64,000 bases of DNA from Megaustenia siamemsis (GCA_032433765.1 JAVIAB010000124.1:92622845-92686844), one strand, 5' to 3'. Positions 10,536 through 21,357 are shown, counted from the first letter of the stretch. The notes: generated by a model not told the origin, from the letters alone. Program-made: numbers and translations.

Positions 10536-12926
10536 TAGTCCGTTCAGATTCGTTTGCCGAGATGTTATGATTTATAATTCAAAAAGTTCTTGATGATTTC
10601 ACATGATTTTTGGCATACGGTGTTAAAATGTCCATGTCACGAGAACATATGTGTAACTCGATGTCTAGCTATAACGGTTTTCTTAAAGCGGCGAATTCCT
10701 TTGATCTTTGCCCATGTAACTATTATTTTGACCCTAATCAAAATGTTTTACAGTAATCTAGTGCAACGATGACCCATAGGTGTGTCCATAAAATTTTACT
10801 TGGTGGCAAGTATACAAATTTTAAATTATACATAGAACTTTTGTTCGTAGAGTCAATTTGATATAGTTCCATGCTCTTGGTGTGAGTTTCCCAAATGTTG
10901 TCGCTGCCTTTCAAATACGTACATTTAGTTCCTCATCTAAGGAAAGTGTGGCTGTAATAGTGGATCCAAGATAGCTGAACTTCTGTACTGACTCAAGCAG
11001 GCTTCCATTCAAAGTAATGGTTGTTGGTTTGCTTATAACATATTTTTGATTGCTTGGGTGGTCTTGAACAATAAACTGTTTAACAAATCAACTAGGAAAT
11101 TTTGCAAATCAAACTATTTATCTGTAGACTTAATCAGAGTAATGATCATTCAGAATCAGACGAGTCAAATAGGTCGATTACTGCTTTCGGCTGAACAAAC
11201 AACAAACCATCCTTTTTCCAATATTCCTCTTCTTGTCGTAACACATGATCCTCACATTTTACCCAGTAGTCTTTATTTATATTTGATAGAGTCTGATTTG
11301 TAAGTGTCTCAACATCGCATAATTTGAAAGTTTTATTTGTATATGCTACGTGTCCTTTAACTTTTGCCCAAACTAGTTCTATAGGATTTAAGTGTACATG
11401 ATATGGAGGTAGTCTCAAACATCTATGGCCATGTTCTTGAATTAACTTGTCTATTTTAAATATCTTTGTACGTTGTGTCTGTTTTACAAGGCTAAGCAAT
11501 TCGGGTTTCAAGTAGCTGTCGTTAACTTGTATGTGTTCTTTTATGAGCCACGTTTTGATTGCATCTTTTGTACTTGATGATGTTGGGATTCTATCTTCTA
11601 CGTTAACTACGTTATGGTATGAAGCATTGTCCATTATCAGACAAGAAGGTCGATCTAATATTGGAAGGATACTTTTCTCGATCCAGTCTTTAAATATGTG
11701 CCCATTCATTTCGGAGTGGTAGTCTCTATTGTCTACGGATTTTGAAATGAAAACGAGATGAGCATTCTGCAACAACCCATTATGTCTGCTACCTGCATGT
11801 GCAACTATCAAACGTTGCCCTTTACTGCTTGGTACTGATCTTTTAATACTTCCATCTGCTAACTGCCATTCCTTTTCATTTGTATGATGAGCGTTGATCC
11901 AAGTTTCATCTAAATAAACAATATCATAATCATTTTCGCACATTTCCTTCACTTCACGTAAATACTTGCTTCTAAGAGCTACTAGATGTGGCTTCTCACA
12001 AATAATGTTTTTCCCACCAGCATACTTTCTAAAGGTGAAGCCTGCACTTCTTAATATTTTCCATAATGAAATTTTTGATATTTCAATGTCGTTGTTAGTT
12101 TTCAGCCAAAGCTTCAACTTTCTAAGTGTCACTTCTTCGTTTATATCAAACATTCGACAGATTTCTCTTTTTACTAGGTCCTTATCAAAACTGTCTAACG
12201 TTTCTTTCCTTCCTTGCTTTCTTGCATTTGTTGGCAATAAATATCCGCTTCCTTTAACTATTCGATCAAAAGAACGTTTACACAAACCTAAAATATGCAT
12301 TGTTCTCTTCTCAGGGTTTGATAAAGAACAATAAAGATGTCCCTTTTTACGCTCTCTGCAGAAGTATTGATAAATCTTTATAGCAATGTTATGCTCAGTA
12401 AAATATTTTGCCTTTATATTCATTCTCACATAGACTTGCAGAAGATAATATGGATAGTGCCGCCTCCTTTCTGTAAATATTGAGATTTGCCTCTGAATTA
12501 TGACTCGAACTCGAGTCTACGGCCGTGATTTTGACGTCACATAATTTCCGGTTTCGGCTAAAATGTCATTTTGTGCTAAACGGGAAATTTCATATGTAAC
12601 ATTTCTTTATAAAAATTTATAGTGGAAACATAACTATTTTAGGACGGTGCGCATTCAGCCGTGAAGGTCATGCCTATATGTTAAAGAATCAGCTGTGAGA
12701 TGTAAGCATCTACATAATCCCGCCGGTGTTTATAATATCGATTAACTTTTTTTTAATATAGGCTAAATAAGGCATCTTTGAAACTGGATCACATGTCTTT
12801 GATAAAAAAATATTTTTCTAGCGACATTAGTATTCTAAACCTAACTTCAAAAGATCAATGCAAATGAACAATAAGTTTTTGAAAAAAAATAAATTAATGT
12901 CTAGGCAAACGAATCTGAACGGACTA
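10536..12926 (-). mobile_element. Intact Tc1/mariner-superfamily transposon, DD83E
   Basis: A 2391-bp element bounded by perfect 23-bp inverted repeats (10536-10558 and 12904-12926, starting TAGTCCGTTCAGATTC) and a TA target duplication at 10534-10535 and 12927-12928. Copy B has the uninterrupted site, caaacTAgtacat, near 52217-52228. A single open transposase gene lies on the minus strand. Nothing visible is damaged, so it may be active or recently active. No other ORF of note lies inside. Confidence 0.97.
11146..12429 (-). CDS. DD83E transposase (Sailor-like, IS630-Tc1-mariner)
   Basis: A complete 427-aa ORF. The enzyme would cut and paste the surrounding element at TA sites in the nucleus. 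Residues 40-125 form the helix-turn-helix region that should bind the TIRs. The catalytic triad is D174 in IVYLDETWINAHH, D267 in LIMDNASYHN, and E351 in HLNPIELVWAKVKG. Most Tc1/mariner enzymes have 34-39 residues between the second aspartate and the last acidic residue. Here I count 83, which fits the Sailor group that I recall being defined as DD82E. The inserted part (270-335) is rich in charged residues. The C-terminus is acidic (FDSSDSE). The first in-frame ATG was taken. Confidence 0.93.
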   Translation of the reverse strand: MRMNIKAKYFTEHNIAIKIYQYFCRERKKGHLYCSLSNPEKRTMHILGLCKRSFDRIVKGSGYLLPTNARKQGRKETLDSFDKDLVKREICRMFDINEEVTLRKLKLWLKTNNDIEISKISLWKILRSAGFTFRKYAGGKNIICEKPHLVALRSKYLREVKEMCENDYDIVYLDETWINAHHTNEKEWQLADGSIKRSVPSSKGQRLIVAHAGSRHNGLLQNAHLVFISKSVDNRDYHSEMNGHIFKDWIEKSILPILDRPSCLIMDNASYHNVVNVEDRIPTSSSTKDAIKTWLIKEHIQVNDSYLKPELLSLVKQTQRTKIFKIDKLIQEHGHRCLRLPPYHVHLNPIELVWAKVKGHVAYTNKTFKLCDVETLTNQTLSNINKDYWVKCEDHVLRQEEEYWKKDGLLFVQPKAVIDLFDSSDSE

Positions 12927-13054
12927 TAGTACATTAACGCATTATTATAATTTTCAACAATATATTTCACTGTACAATCCACGGCATTTTTAGGAAAAGT
13001 AGTTTATCTATTTTCCTAATGTTTAATTCTCTCTTTTATTCACCTTTTTATATA

Positions 13055-13063
<9 letters not shown>

Positions 13064-13135
<72 letters not shown>

Positions 13136-13158
13136 ATATATATATATATATATATATA
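13064..13158. repeat. (TC)n(AT)n compound microsatellite
   Basis: About 15 TC dinucleotides run into two AT blocks separated by gtatgtat. The counterpart in B is 52349-52426. Confidence 0.95.
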
Positions 13159-13159
13159 A

Positions 13160-13554
13160 GAAAAAAGCGATCGGCTTACTCTCGTAAAGAAAAAAAACAA
13201 TTAATAAATTTTAAAATATAAAAAAGTGTTATACCTAAGCATTCATATATGAGACATGCAATAATGGTAAGAATACAGGTAGTTGAGTTGAAATACCTGA
13301 AATATTGATTAAATGAAGTATTGAAATTTAAAAAAATACTGCGTGGCCGGGAAAGAAATCAAATAATGAAGTTTAGAAATAGCTAAAATCAGAGCTATTT
13401 AACACGGTGCAAGCAAGATAAATAAACATTTTATGATAAATAATAGTGATCCCTTCTTGGAAAGTCATCTTGTAGGAGAAACAATAAGAAGCAGACAAAG
13501 ATTAAAGTGAAATGAGATCATGAAGTTACGGAGGAGATAATCTATGAATGCGTG
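13160..13554. other. No gene recognised
   Basis: AT-rich sequence, collinear with copy B 52440-52836. There is no conserved frame. Confidence 0.6.
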
Positions 13555-14194
13555 CTCTGTGAAGGCAAGATACATAATACATTTGCCATCCATAGTAACT
13601 AAATTTTGATGCGGAGACGGCACATTATAAACATACTCAAAAATACTCACACACGCGTATATATATCTATATATATAGTTGTGAATGTATGTGTATAATA
13701 TACACATATAAACATGTTGCACATTATAAAATCATTATTGTCTAATAATAAATAAAATAGTAGGTTGCAAGAAACTTAATTCTCACAAATAATGCTCAGA
13801 AAAGTGGTCACAGTATCGTACTTTATCAACACACTGGACAAATAGTTGTGTTTTTATCATACCATTTTTTCTATGTTTTATTTTTCCTGCTCTGTAAAGG
13901 CAAGATACATAATACATTTGCCATCCATAGTAACTAAATTTTGATGCGGAGACGGCACATTATAAACATACTCAAAATTACTCACACACGCGTATATATA
14001 TATATATATAGTCGTGAATGTATGTGTATAATATACATATATAAACATGTTGCACATTATAAAATCATTATTGTCTGATAAAAAATAAAATAGTAATTTG
14101 CATGCATGAAACTTATTCTCGCAAATAATACTCAGAAAAGTGGTCATGGTATCGTACTTTATAAACACACTGGACAAATAGTTGTTTTTTATCA
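13555..14194. repeat. 334-bp tandem duplication in copy A
   Basis: A unit beginning ctctgtgaaggcaag at 13555 repeats from 13889 (ctctgtaaaggcaag). Both contain the minus-strand frame EYVYNVPSPHQNLVTMDG, which I do not recognise. Copy B has one unit (54679 onwards), with the Penelope-like element lying where the other would be. Confidence 0.9.
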
Positions 14195-15060
14195 CTTCAT
14201 GTAAAGTTTGAATTATTGATTGTTAAAGTTGAAGAACAACAATTACAAATATCTAAATGGTTAGAATATTGACCGACATCAATGTCTAACTATAAATTAA
14301 AATACTAAAATATGCAATTTTTTCGGAGGTGATATTTATATTAAAAAATACATTTTTTCCCATTCCCACTACTAACGATTAATGTTTAAAGTAAAATATA
14401 CTTTATCTTAGACATTTATGGCTTGATTATATTTTTATGTTGGTCTGTAATTCGTCATTTATAAGATGGAGCATGTAGATTTATATGGACCATGTTATAA
14501 TTTCTGGCTACTGGCATTAACAAATACCAAAGCATATACTTGTTAATTAAAATGCAATATGTTGTAATAGTTTTGATAAATACGTTTCTTTTCGCCAATT
14601 CTACGAAGAACTGGTAAATACAAAATAATATATTATTTCGATTCAGTAATTTTCTCGTAATTGTTTTCTCCTATTTAATTTATCCACTCATTCTTTGCGT
14701 ATCGAGGATGACACAGCTTTCAATCTTTTGCTCTTCTGGCAGCCTTAAAAGCTGTATTTTCTTTCTGTCATAGAGTTATGTAGAAGTGGTGCCTCCATAT
14801 TGTTACTTATTACTAATCTCTTGCAATGATCATTTCTATTTTGATATTGAATAGCATTTTAGGGTCACGAAGAATTCTATTCCTGGCAGACAAACCATTG
14901 TAATTAGTGTCACTGTATTTCAAGCTCAAAGTAATCATTTGTCATTTATTTCGCTATGAGCTCTTTTCTAATTCTATTTCTTCAAGTCACTTCGAAAGCT
15001 TTCCTAAAAAGTATCATAATGTTGTAGCAAATATGTTTCTATTTAACCGTTACTAATCTT

Positions 15061-15425
15061 CATTCATCATCATTGAGTGCCGTCTCCGAATCGAAGGTTG
15101 GCTACCATGTAGCGTCATTCCGCTCTGTCTCTTGCTTTGATAGTGCAGGTTATCATAGGCTGGCTTGTCCATTTTTAGATGTTACTCGTCCATCTTAGTT
15201 TTGGTGTTTCTATGCCTCTCTTACTTTGTATTTTCCATTCTAAGATTACTTTTAGTAGGCTTTTGTGTCTTAACATGCCACACAATCTCATTTATCTTGT
15301 TTGGATTATATTTAGTAGTTTTATTTTCATTTGTAATTATTTTAAGACTTCGTCGTTTTTTCTCTTTTCTTTCTATCCAGTTATTCAAAATCTTCTATAA
15401 ATCCACATTTCAAAGGTTCCAATGA
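15061..15425 (-). mobile_element. LINE C-terminal fragment (family 2)
   Basis: The minus strand gives VWHVKTQKPTKSNLR, then PAYDNLHYQSKRQSG and the end RRRHSMMM. This matches the plus-strand tails at 22.43, 27.03 and 63.25 kb (RHKSLL.VIL, KAKDRAEW, RDG). The 3' end is a short (ATG)n run at 15064-15075. Copy B: 55850-56210. Confidence 0.75.
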
Positions 15426-15429
15426 CCTG

Positions 15430-15776
15430 GGAAGGGGTTAAGGCAAAAAAATGCAAATGAATGCATAAAAATGCGAAGCTGCTGTAAAGCTGAATTGTGA
15501 GGGAAAATTGGAAAAAATAGAAAAAAGGTATGGTAAAATCTTTACGTGGTTAGTAGTCGACACAGATTTGAACGACGTTTCGGCTCAATAGGCCTTCAGC
15601 AGGAACAGACAAACAACAACACACACAGATATGTAAGTAAATATAACTAATCCTGCATTGCTAACTAGTAATGAAATATCCAAAACAAAATGAACGAAAA
15701 ATGTTAAAGAAAAGCAAATTGACTTCCCTTGTGCCGTGAACACTGGTCAGGATGGGAAAAGAGCGCAAACCCGTTT
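15430..15776 (-). mobile_element. Penelope-like 3' tail, only in copy A
   Basis: The minus strand carries the block CTGAAGGCCTATTGAGCC followed by GAAACGTC (15599-15574), the same as near the 3' end of the Penelope-like element in copy B (54583-54608). Copy B lacks this stretch at the homologous site (56211-56217). Imperfect direct repeats ttccaatgac and tttcaattat flank it. There is no coding capacity. Confidence 0.7.
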
Positions 15777-15789
15777 CAATTATCTGTTC

Positions 15790-16345
15790 TGTTTTCTTTT
15801 ATATAGTCCATGTTTCTGCACCATACAGAAACATTGACAAGATATAAAACTGAGCTCTCCTTAGTTTTAGCCCTGGTTTCATTTGTTTTGATGTTAGTAT
15901 ATTTTTCATGACATTAAAATTACATTTTGCCATACCTATTCTTTTGTTTATTTCAGTTTTGTAATTTCCATCACTGGTTATATATATAGTATGTCCAAGG
16001 TATTTGTAGCTCTGAACTGCCTCAGGGTATATTCCTTCAACTTTGATATCCACTTTGAGCTGTCAGTTTTATCTTTGTTTATGAGCACAGTTTTAGTCTT
16101 GTTTATATTCTGTTATAATCCATATTTTTCGCTTGTCATGTTTATTTCGTTAAGTAATTGTTTTATATCTTTATGATTTTTGCTACATCATCATCAGCAT
16201 ATTTATGATTATTGATTATCTTTGCACTGAATTTTGAGCCTGGCATCTCTGTGCTGTTTTTAAAGATATGTTTAGCCTATAGATTGAATAAGCTTGGTGA
16301 TAGGATGCATCCCTGTCTTATTCCTATTTATTTGTATAAGAATAG
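15790..16345 (-). pseudogene. LINE RT fragment (family 2), copy A
   Basis: Minus-strand frames read IRQGCILSPSLFNL, then INNHKYADDD, YKYLGHTIYITSDGN and LRRAQFYILSMFLYGAETWTI. These are the RT palm, thumb and the start of the C-terminal domain, with stops between them. The YADD box continues as DDVAK, so it is catalytically doubtful. Copy B: 56217-56770. Confidence 0.82.
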
Positions 16346-16349
16346 GTTT

Positions 16350-17185
16350 AGAGGTCTCATTGTTATATTTTATTATTGGTGTTTGTGTCACTTTCCAAAG
16401 AAAGCCACGAAGCGAAACTATTTTTAAACGTATTGAAATTAGTACGTACAAGTACGATTAATGAAACTAATCTATTTATTTTAGAAATGATAACGATACA
16501 TATGATATTTTCGATACAACTGACTCTAAATGAAATTAATTTAAAAAAAAAATATTATATGCAGCTTTTATATATTTTTTATTGTTGTTGCGAAGTGTAA
16601 GGACATTAATATTTTATTAATAGACTTTTTGCCGAGAGTATCTATAAGAGTGCAATGTTTCTCTATAATTTTATCAGTTAATGGACGATTATAGAATTCA
16701 TGATCGCTGTGATGCATTAATGACTCATCACTGTTCAACACACCTGGCGGTACAGCCCATTACTGAACCTTCTAAACTGGTGATAACAAATGTCAGATCA
16801 GATTGCATGTGAAAATGTGAAGCAATAAAGAATGTTATAATGTTGTAATGTTATAATGCTGTTTTGTGTGAGTTGGCATAACGATGTTGACAGAAGCTCT
16901 ATTTAAAAAAAAAAACCTGTTCATGGGGAAATAAGATAATGACGAAATCGGCTTTGCAATTTTTGTGCCGGACCAATTATTCTAATAGTCGCTTTAACGG
17001 TCATGAGTGTAGGTGTTCGGGGACACAACATTTACTATCAGACAACTTCTGACCTGTTCGTTGAAGACTGGAGAGTCATAGTTTCATTACAATAATTTAA
17101 ACAAGAAATTACGCATTTAAAATGTTGAAATGTGTTAATGTTAATACTTTAACTACCAATTATGAGTGAAATGTACAGCTCGATT
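16350..17185. other. No gene recognised
   Basis: Collinear with copy B 56775-57620. There is no conserved frame, no splice-flanked exon and no transposon hallmark. Confidence 0.55.
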
Positions 17186-17186
17186 T

Positions 17187-17240
17187 TTGTTAAAGGACCA
17201 GTGTCCAGTCGAATGTCCGGCTAACAGTCCCCTTGTTTTT
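17187..17240. repeat. Single unit of the 57-bp repeat
   Basis: One unit (ttttgttaaaggaccag ... cagtcccc) stands here, while copy B has seven at 57626-58014. It is the unexpanded state. Confidence 0.9.
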
Positions 17241-17559
17241 GTTTGGCTACTCTGCTTATTTAGACACTTTAAAGTTAAAACAAGTTAAAATGTCTAGCAA
17301 AATGTTTATTTTTTACAAAATTTTACATTAGACAAAGGTATTCCATTCCTTTGTAGTAACAAAAAAAAGCAGATTTTCGTGAGATTTCATTTTCCTTTAC
17401 ATTCGGAGACGATTCCTCGACATCGTCTCATTTCACATGACGAATTACATCTAGCTATTTATTGCAACAATTTTAAAATCGCTTCTAATGTTTGTAATGA
17501 ATCATAGCACAAGCTTTTTATATTATTCCATTACGGTTCTCGGAGTAAATAAAAAAAAC

Positions 17560-17708
17560 ACCCAGCTATTGTGAACACATTCCACGTGTTGAATATAGAG
17601 ACTTGTGTCCATGTTGATTTCCATGTTTCCCAGTGCAACGAATGCTCGTTTTGCTTTTGATATCCTTATTTCGGTATCATTCTCTGTTCCTCCCTTTTTG
17701 TCTATATT
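17560..17708 (-). mobile_element. LINE thumb-region scrap
   Basis: The minus strand reads SNIDKKGGTENDTEIRISKAKRAF, then VALGN. This is the DGG..DI..RI.KA.AAF pattern that follows RT in many LINEs. Copy B: 58385-58492. Confidence 0.7.
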
Positions 17709-19114
17709 ACTGCTCAGATATATGTGGAGCCGCAATAGCTCAGTGGTTAGTGAAATGGACTACACAGGACAAGAGGTCTGGTTGGGTTCTGACAGACGGC
17801 TGCCGGGATCACCCAGCTGTAAATGGGTACCGCATTTTTATGGGAAAGTAAAGCGGCACGGGTGTAATATCGCCCACATTATCTCAAAGATCATGTGCCG
17901 ACGGTCTATACAAAGTATGGTCACTATAGTTCGTTCACAAATTCATGCCCACATAGTTTATAAATTATCTCGGAAACTATTTCATGAATTTCTGTAATTC
18001 TTTTTTCATGAAATCTTATTTTTTTCACCGACCTTCAGATTTTATAACATTTAAGTACAAAGGTAGTCTGAATTTTGCACAAATCTTTTTTTTAAACTAC
18101 AATTTTAGAAGAATATCAAACCGCATGCTCTAAACATTAGATTTTATTGTAAATTATGTTAATTTTCTAACAATGTTAGCCAAAGGCGTATCCGTATTGC
18201 ATTGAATAGGGCAATATTTTTAATTTGATTTTATATCTTCGTCATAGAGATAGGTAAACTTTGACCAACGCATCAAAGACACATATTCGCCAAATAGCAG
18301 CCGTGTCATCAACAAAATATATGGAACAACCAGAACATCAAACACACATTGTCAGCAAATAGTAAGAGTGTGATCAACAAAATTGTGCTCATGTCATACA
18401 TATGTCACTCCGAATCAGAAGTCTCTAAAATGTTAACAACTGTTATCGGTTGGACAAACTGCAATCCTTCTCGTTGCCAGTATTGTTCCTCTTCTCAGAG
18501 CACATGGTCGTCACATTTTCTCCAGTATTCAATGTCTATCGTTGAGAGGGCATCACGCTTCAATACTTTAACATCATAAATTATATTATAAACGTCGTGT
18601 TCTACGCAGCAACTTGCTCTTTGACTTTAGCCCACACAAGTTCTATTGGGTTGAGATGCAAATGATAAGGTGGGAGATGAGGAGATGTGTGGCCATACTT
18701 TGCAATTATTTTATCAATTTGATATAACTTTGTCTTTTTAGTTTATATAACAAGTTGCAACAACTCTGGTTTTAACTGGGTGTTTTGAAAGGAAACATTT
18801 TCTTTTCTAAGCCTTGTGATGATTTGATCTTTTGTGCTTGGAGAATTAGGTAATTTGTTTTGCAGTGCTACCGCATTATGATAGGATGCATTATCCATTA
18901 CAAGACATGAAGGTCTATCCAGAATGGGGAGTAGAGTATTCTCTATCCAGTCTCTGAAAATTCGTCCATTCATTTCACTGTGGTAGTCCATATTGTCTGT
19001 AGACTTTGATTGAAAGATAAGTTGTGTGTCATTAACATGTCCATTCTCTCTACTGCCAGCATGTACCAATATAATGCGTTGTCCTTTGCTGCTGGGAATG
19101 CTTCTTTTATTTTC

Positions 19115-19670
19115 GTCATTTCCCTCTCCGCCTTTACAGTTGCAATCCAACGACTCATGTTCTTTGTTTGGCATGCCAAAGCTTGTTTCTACCCCGTGAA
19201 GCCCAGCGTATCAGTCATTCCGATGATTTCCATCACGCAGGACAGACCAGTTGTTCAGCTAATTCTTTTTTTAAAATAAATTATTTGATGCGTTATTTAT
19301 TTTTTTCTATTTACGTTTCACTCTTTAGTTTCGAGCTCCTTCTCATTTTCTAATCGTAAAATGTTATATATCTCTACACCCATCCTACTTCTCCTTTTGC
19401 AGCACATCTCTCTTTCTCTCTCTCTCTCTCTCACTCTCTCTCTTTTCTTATCTCACCATCTGACTTCTTCTCTCTCTGTACACCTCTCCCTATACTTGAT
19501 CATCCGATATATAGTCGGATACTTTATACATAGATATTGTAATTCACCGTTTGTTGTCGTTGTCCCTGTATTCTGAGGAAGGCCACAGGCCGAAACGTCA
19601 GTATTGTGTTGTCTTTCTTCCTTGTAAAGCTGTCACAACATCTTGGAGTGTTTATCACACCTCACTACTG
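19115..19670 (+). mobile_element. Penelope-like 3' tail inside the transposase, copy A
   Basis: A 556-bp non-coding insertion is bounded by the 15-bp direct repeat gcttcttttattttc (19100-19114 and 19671-19685), which falls within transposase codons. It contains a CT-rich stretch (19400-19450) and a hammerhead-like motif at 19573-19599. The motif resembles that of Penelope-like elements, hence the call. No protein is encoded. Confidence 0.7.
19568..19604 (+). ncRNA. Hammerhead ribozyme candidate, copy A
   Basis: CTGAGGA (the CUGANGA core), a GGCC-ACA-GGCC hairpin for stem II after one extra A, then GAA and the self-complementary ACGT followed by C. GTATT before and AGTAT after can pair as stem I, including two wobbles. 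The minimal palindromic stem III is the dimer-type arrangement known from Penelope-like elements. The extra A before stem II is a departure from the standard core. Confidence 0.5.
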
Positions 19671-20599
19671 GCTTCTTTTATTTTCTCTGTCAACTGATTG
19701 CCATTCTTTCTCATATTTATGATGAGCATTCACCCACGTTTCATCCAAATATACTATATCGTAGACTTCCATTCGTCGCTCACAGATCTGCCTCGTGTAT
19801 TTATTTACATCGGGCAACTATCAGGTGTGGTTTTTCACAAACAATATTTCTAACACTAGCAGATTTTCGAAAAGTGAAACAACGACTCTTACGATCTTCC
19901 AAAGAATCGTTTCTGAGATTTCACATTTTTCAGATTCCTTGTAAAAGTGCATGTACAATAACACAGTTACCTTTTGCATAGTGATGAATTTACACTTTAA
20001 ACGCTTCATGGTTTTAAAAATCAAGTCGTCACTTCACAACAGCTTACAAATTATCACACATACAGGAATATCCATTAACAGTAAATATTTTGTCAAAATA
20101 CGCCTCTGGACCAAATTAACAAGAAACCGCAAATGAAATAAATACAAAAAAAAAAAAAAAAAAAAACCTGGGAGTGATGCGCGTCTTACAAGTTAAGAGT
20201 GCGAAACGGTGTTAAGGTTGTGTGGTGTGCACGTAAAATTTGCATTATTAATGGGTGAGTTGATTACAACAAATGTGGGTATTGTAAAATCCTACAATTT
20301 AAGACAAGCAAGAAAATACAATTTCTATATACCTCAAATAAGCAAAACATCTTTCTTAAATGCATGATAGTAGGGCAAAAAATCAGACCGAAGGTCGGTG
20401 AAAAAAATAAAATTTCTTAAAAAGAATTACAGAAATTCATCAAACAGTTTCCGAGATAATTAATCAACTCTGTGGGCACGAATTTCTGAACGAACTATAA
20501 CACACTATTCGCTATATACAACTTGGCGTGGCTGGACTCTTTACCCATTTACTTTACTGCTCAGATATATATAAGATTGTATGTCTAGTAAAGGTATTT

Positions 20600-20900
20600 C
20601 TCGTATTATTATTTAGTTATTACGAAATGTATTTATTCTAATAATTTTGATCTTATCTCTATTTATTGTCAGGCCCAGCTGTTGTGATCCTCATCACGTA
20701 GGCTCATTTTATCTTGCATCTGTTAATGATTATGAGATAGGAGAGCTATGTCATCAGCAAAGTCTAAGTCATTATGTTGCTTGGTCAATGACCACTGGAT
20801 TTCCTTTCTGCTGCTCTGAGTTAATTTTATAATCCAATCTATGGCCAATAGAATGAGATATGGAGATAGAAGGCATCTCTGTCTTACTCCAGTTCTATTT
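20600..20900 (-). pseudogene. LINE RT scrap with FADD box
   Basis: The minus strand reads LDFADDIALLSHNH, a stop, then QMQDKMSLRDEDHNSWA, the palm and following helix of an RT. It is a different LINE from the YADD families. Copy B at 61370-61625 reads LDFADDLALLSHYH. Confidence 0.75.
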
Positions 20901-21106
20901 CATATGCCCCAAACAGGATGGGTAATTTTATCGGTACCTAAACTCGTCTGCCCTTTACATCTCGAAAGTGTGTAGAAAAGCTGTTGAAAAAATGTATGCC
21001 AAAACATTTTTTGTTGTACAATACGCCCAGCCCAAAATCATGGATTATGGGACATTCTTCTACCTGACATGTTATTCAGTAATTGACCAGAATCTACATA
21101 CTAATT

Positions 21107-21357
21107 GGGAGCCGAGATAGCTCAGTAGTTAGTGAACTGGACTACAATGGATAAGGGGTTGGGTTCGATCCCAACCGACGATTTCTAGGTTCACCCAGCC
21201 TTAAATGGGTACCGGATTTTTTCTGGGAAAGTGAAGCGGCACGGGCCACATTACCCCAAAAAATCATGTGCTGAAGGTCTGTAAAATTTATGGTCACTAA
21301 CACCATATTCCCTATACGCCACTTGGCGTGACGGGGGTACTTTACTTTTTAATTGTT
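21107..21357 (+). mobile_element. Complete tRNA-derived SINE, only in copy A
   Basis: A 251-bp element flanked by the 12-bp TSD tacatactaatt (21095-21106 and 21358-21369). It starts gggagccgagatagctcag (A box) and has an intact B box ggttcgatccc at 21162-21172, then the body shared with the elements at 17.7, 35.4 and 58.5 kb. Copy B shows the empty site at about 62426-62440. The 3' end has a short T-rich tail. Confidence 0.92.

Larger units (their letters stand above)
18401..19990 (-). pseudogene. Broken DD83E-type transposase, copy A
   Basis: Readable parts on the minus strand, N to C: ISETILWKIVR at about 19.9 kb, then YDIVYLDETWVNAHH at about 19.75 kb. After a 556-bp insertion come SIPSSKGQRIILVHAGSREN and LVMDNASYHN (18.75-19.11 kb), a stretch around the last catalytic site with stops, and the terminal VQPITVVNILETSDSE ending at 18401. 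The first two catalytic aspartates are kept. Stops, frameshifts and the insertion kill it. It is close to, but clearly distinct from, the intact enzyme at 11146. Confidence 0.85.
17927..20497 (-). mobile_element. Decayed relative of the DD83E transposon, copy A
   Basis: A 2571-bp element with imperfect 27-bp TIRs (17927-17953 and 20471-20497, starting TAGTTCGTTCA with C/G and A/G differences inside) and TA on both sides. Its transposase is broken and split by a further insertion. Copy B holds the same element at the same SINE site, so it is older than the duplication. Confidence 0.93.
17724..20553 (+). mobile_element. tRNA-derived SINE split by a transposon (copy A)
   Basis: The head ggagccgcaatagctcagtg is at 17725 and the tail (acttggcgtggctgg) resumes after 20499. 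The outer TSD ttactgctcagatatat is at 17707-17723 and 20554-20570. The A-box-like TAGCTCAGTGGTTAG is clear. The B box has lost its core compared with the intact copy at 21107. The DDE element at 17927-20497 sits at a TA inside it. Confidence 0.88.

Noticed and set aside
13878..14195. Minus-strand frame with EYVYNVPSPHQNLVTMDG repeated at 13.6, 13.9 and 54.7 kb
   Set aside because: Short, not recognised, bounded by AT repeats, and copied only because the DNA is duplicated; no splice evidence on both sides.
15165..15425. Plus-strand hydrophobic 86-aa frame resembling a membrane protein
   Set aside because: Antisense of the LINE family 2 C-terminus; hydrophobicity comes from reading lysine-rich codons backwards.
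17605..17997. 130-aa plus frame
   Set aside because: It runs across a LINE scrap, a SINE head and a transposon TIR, three unrelated elements.
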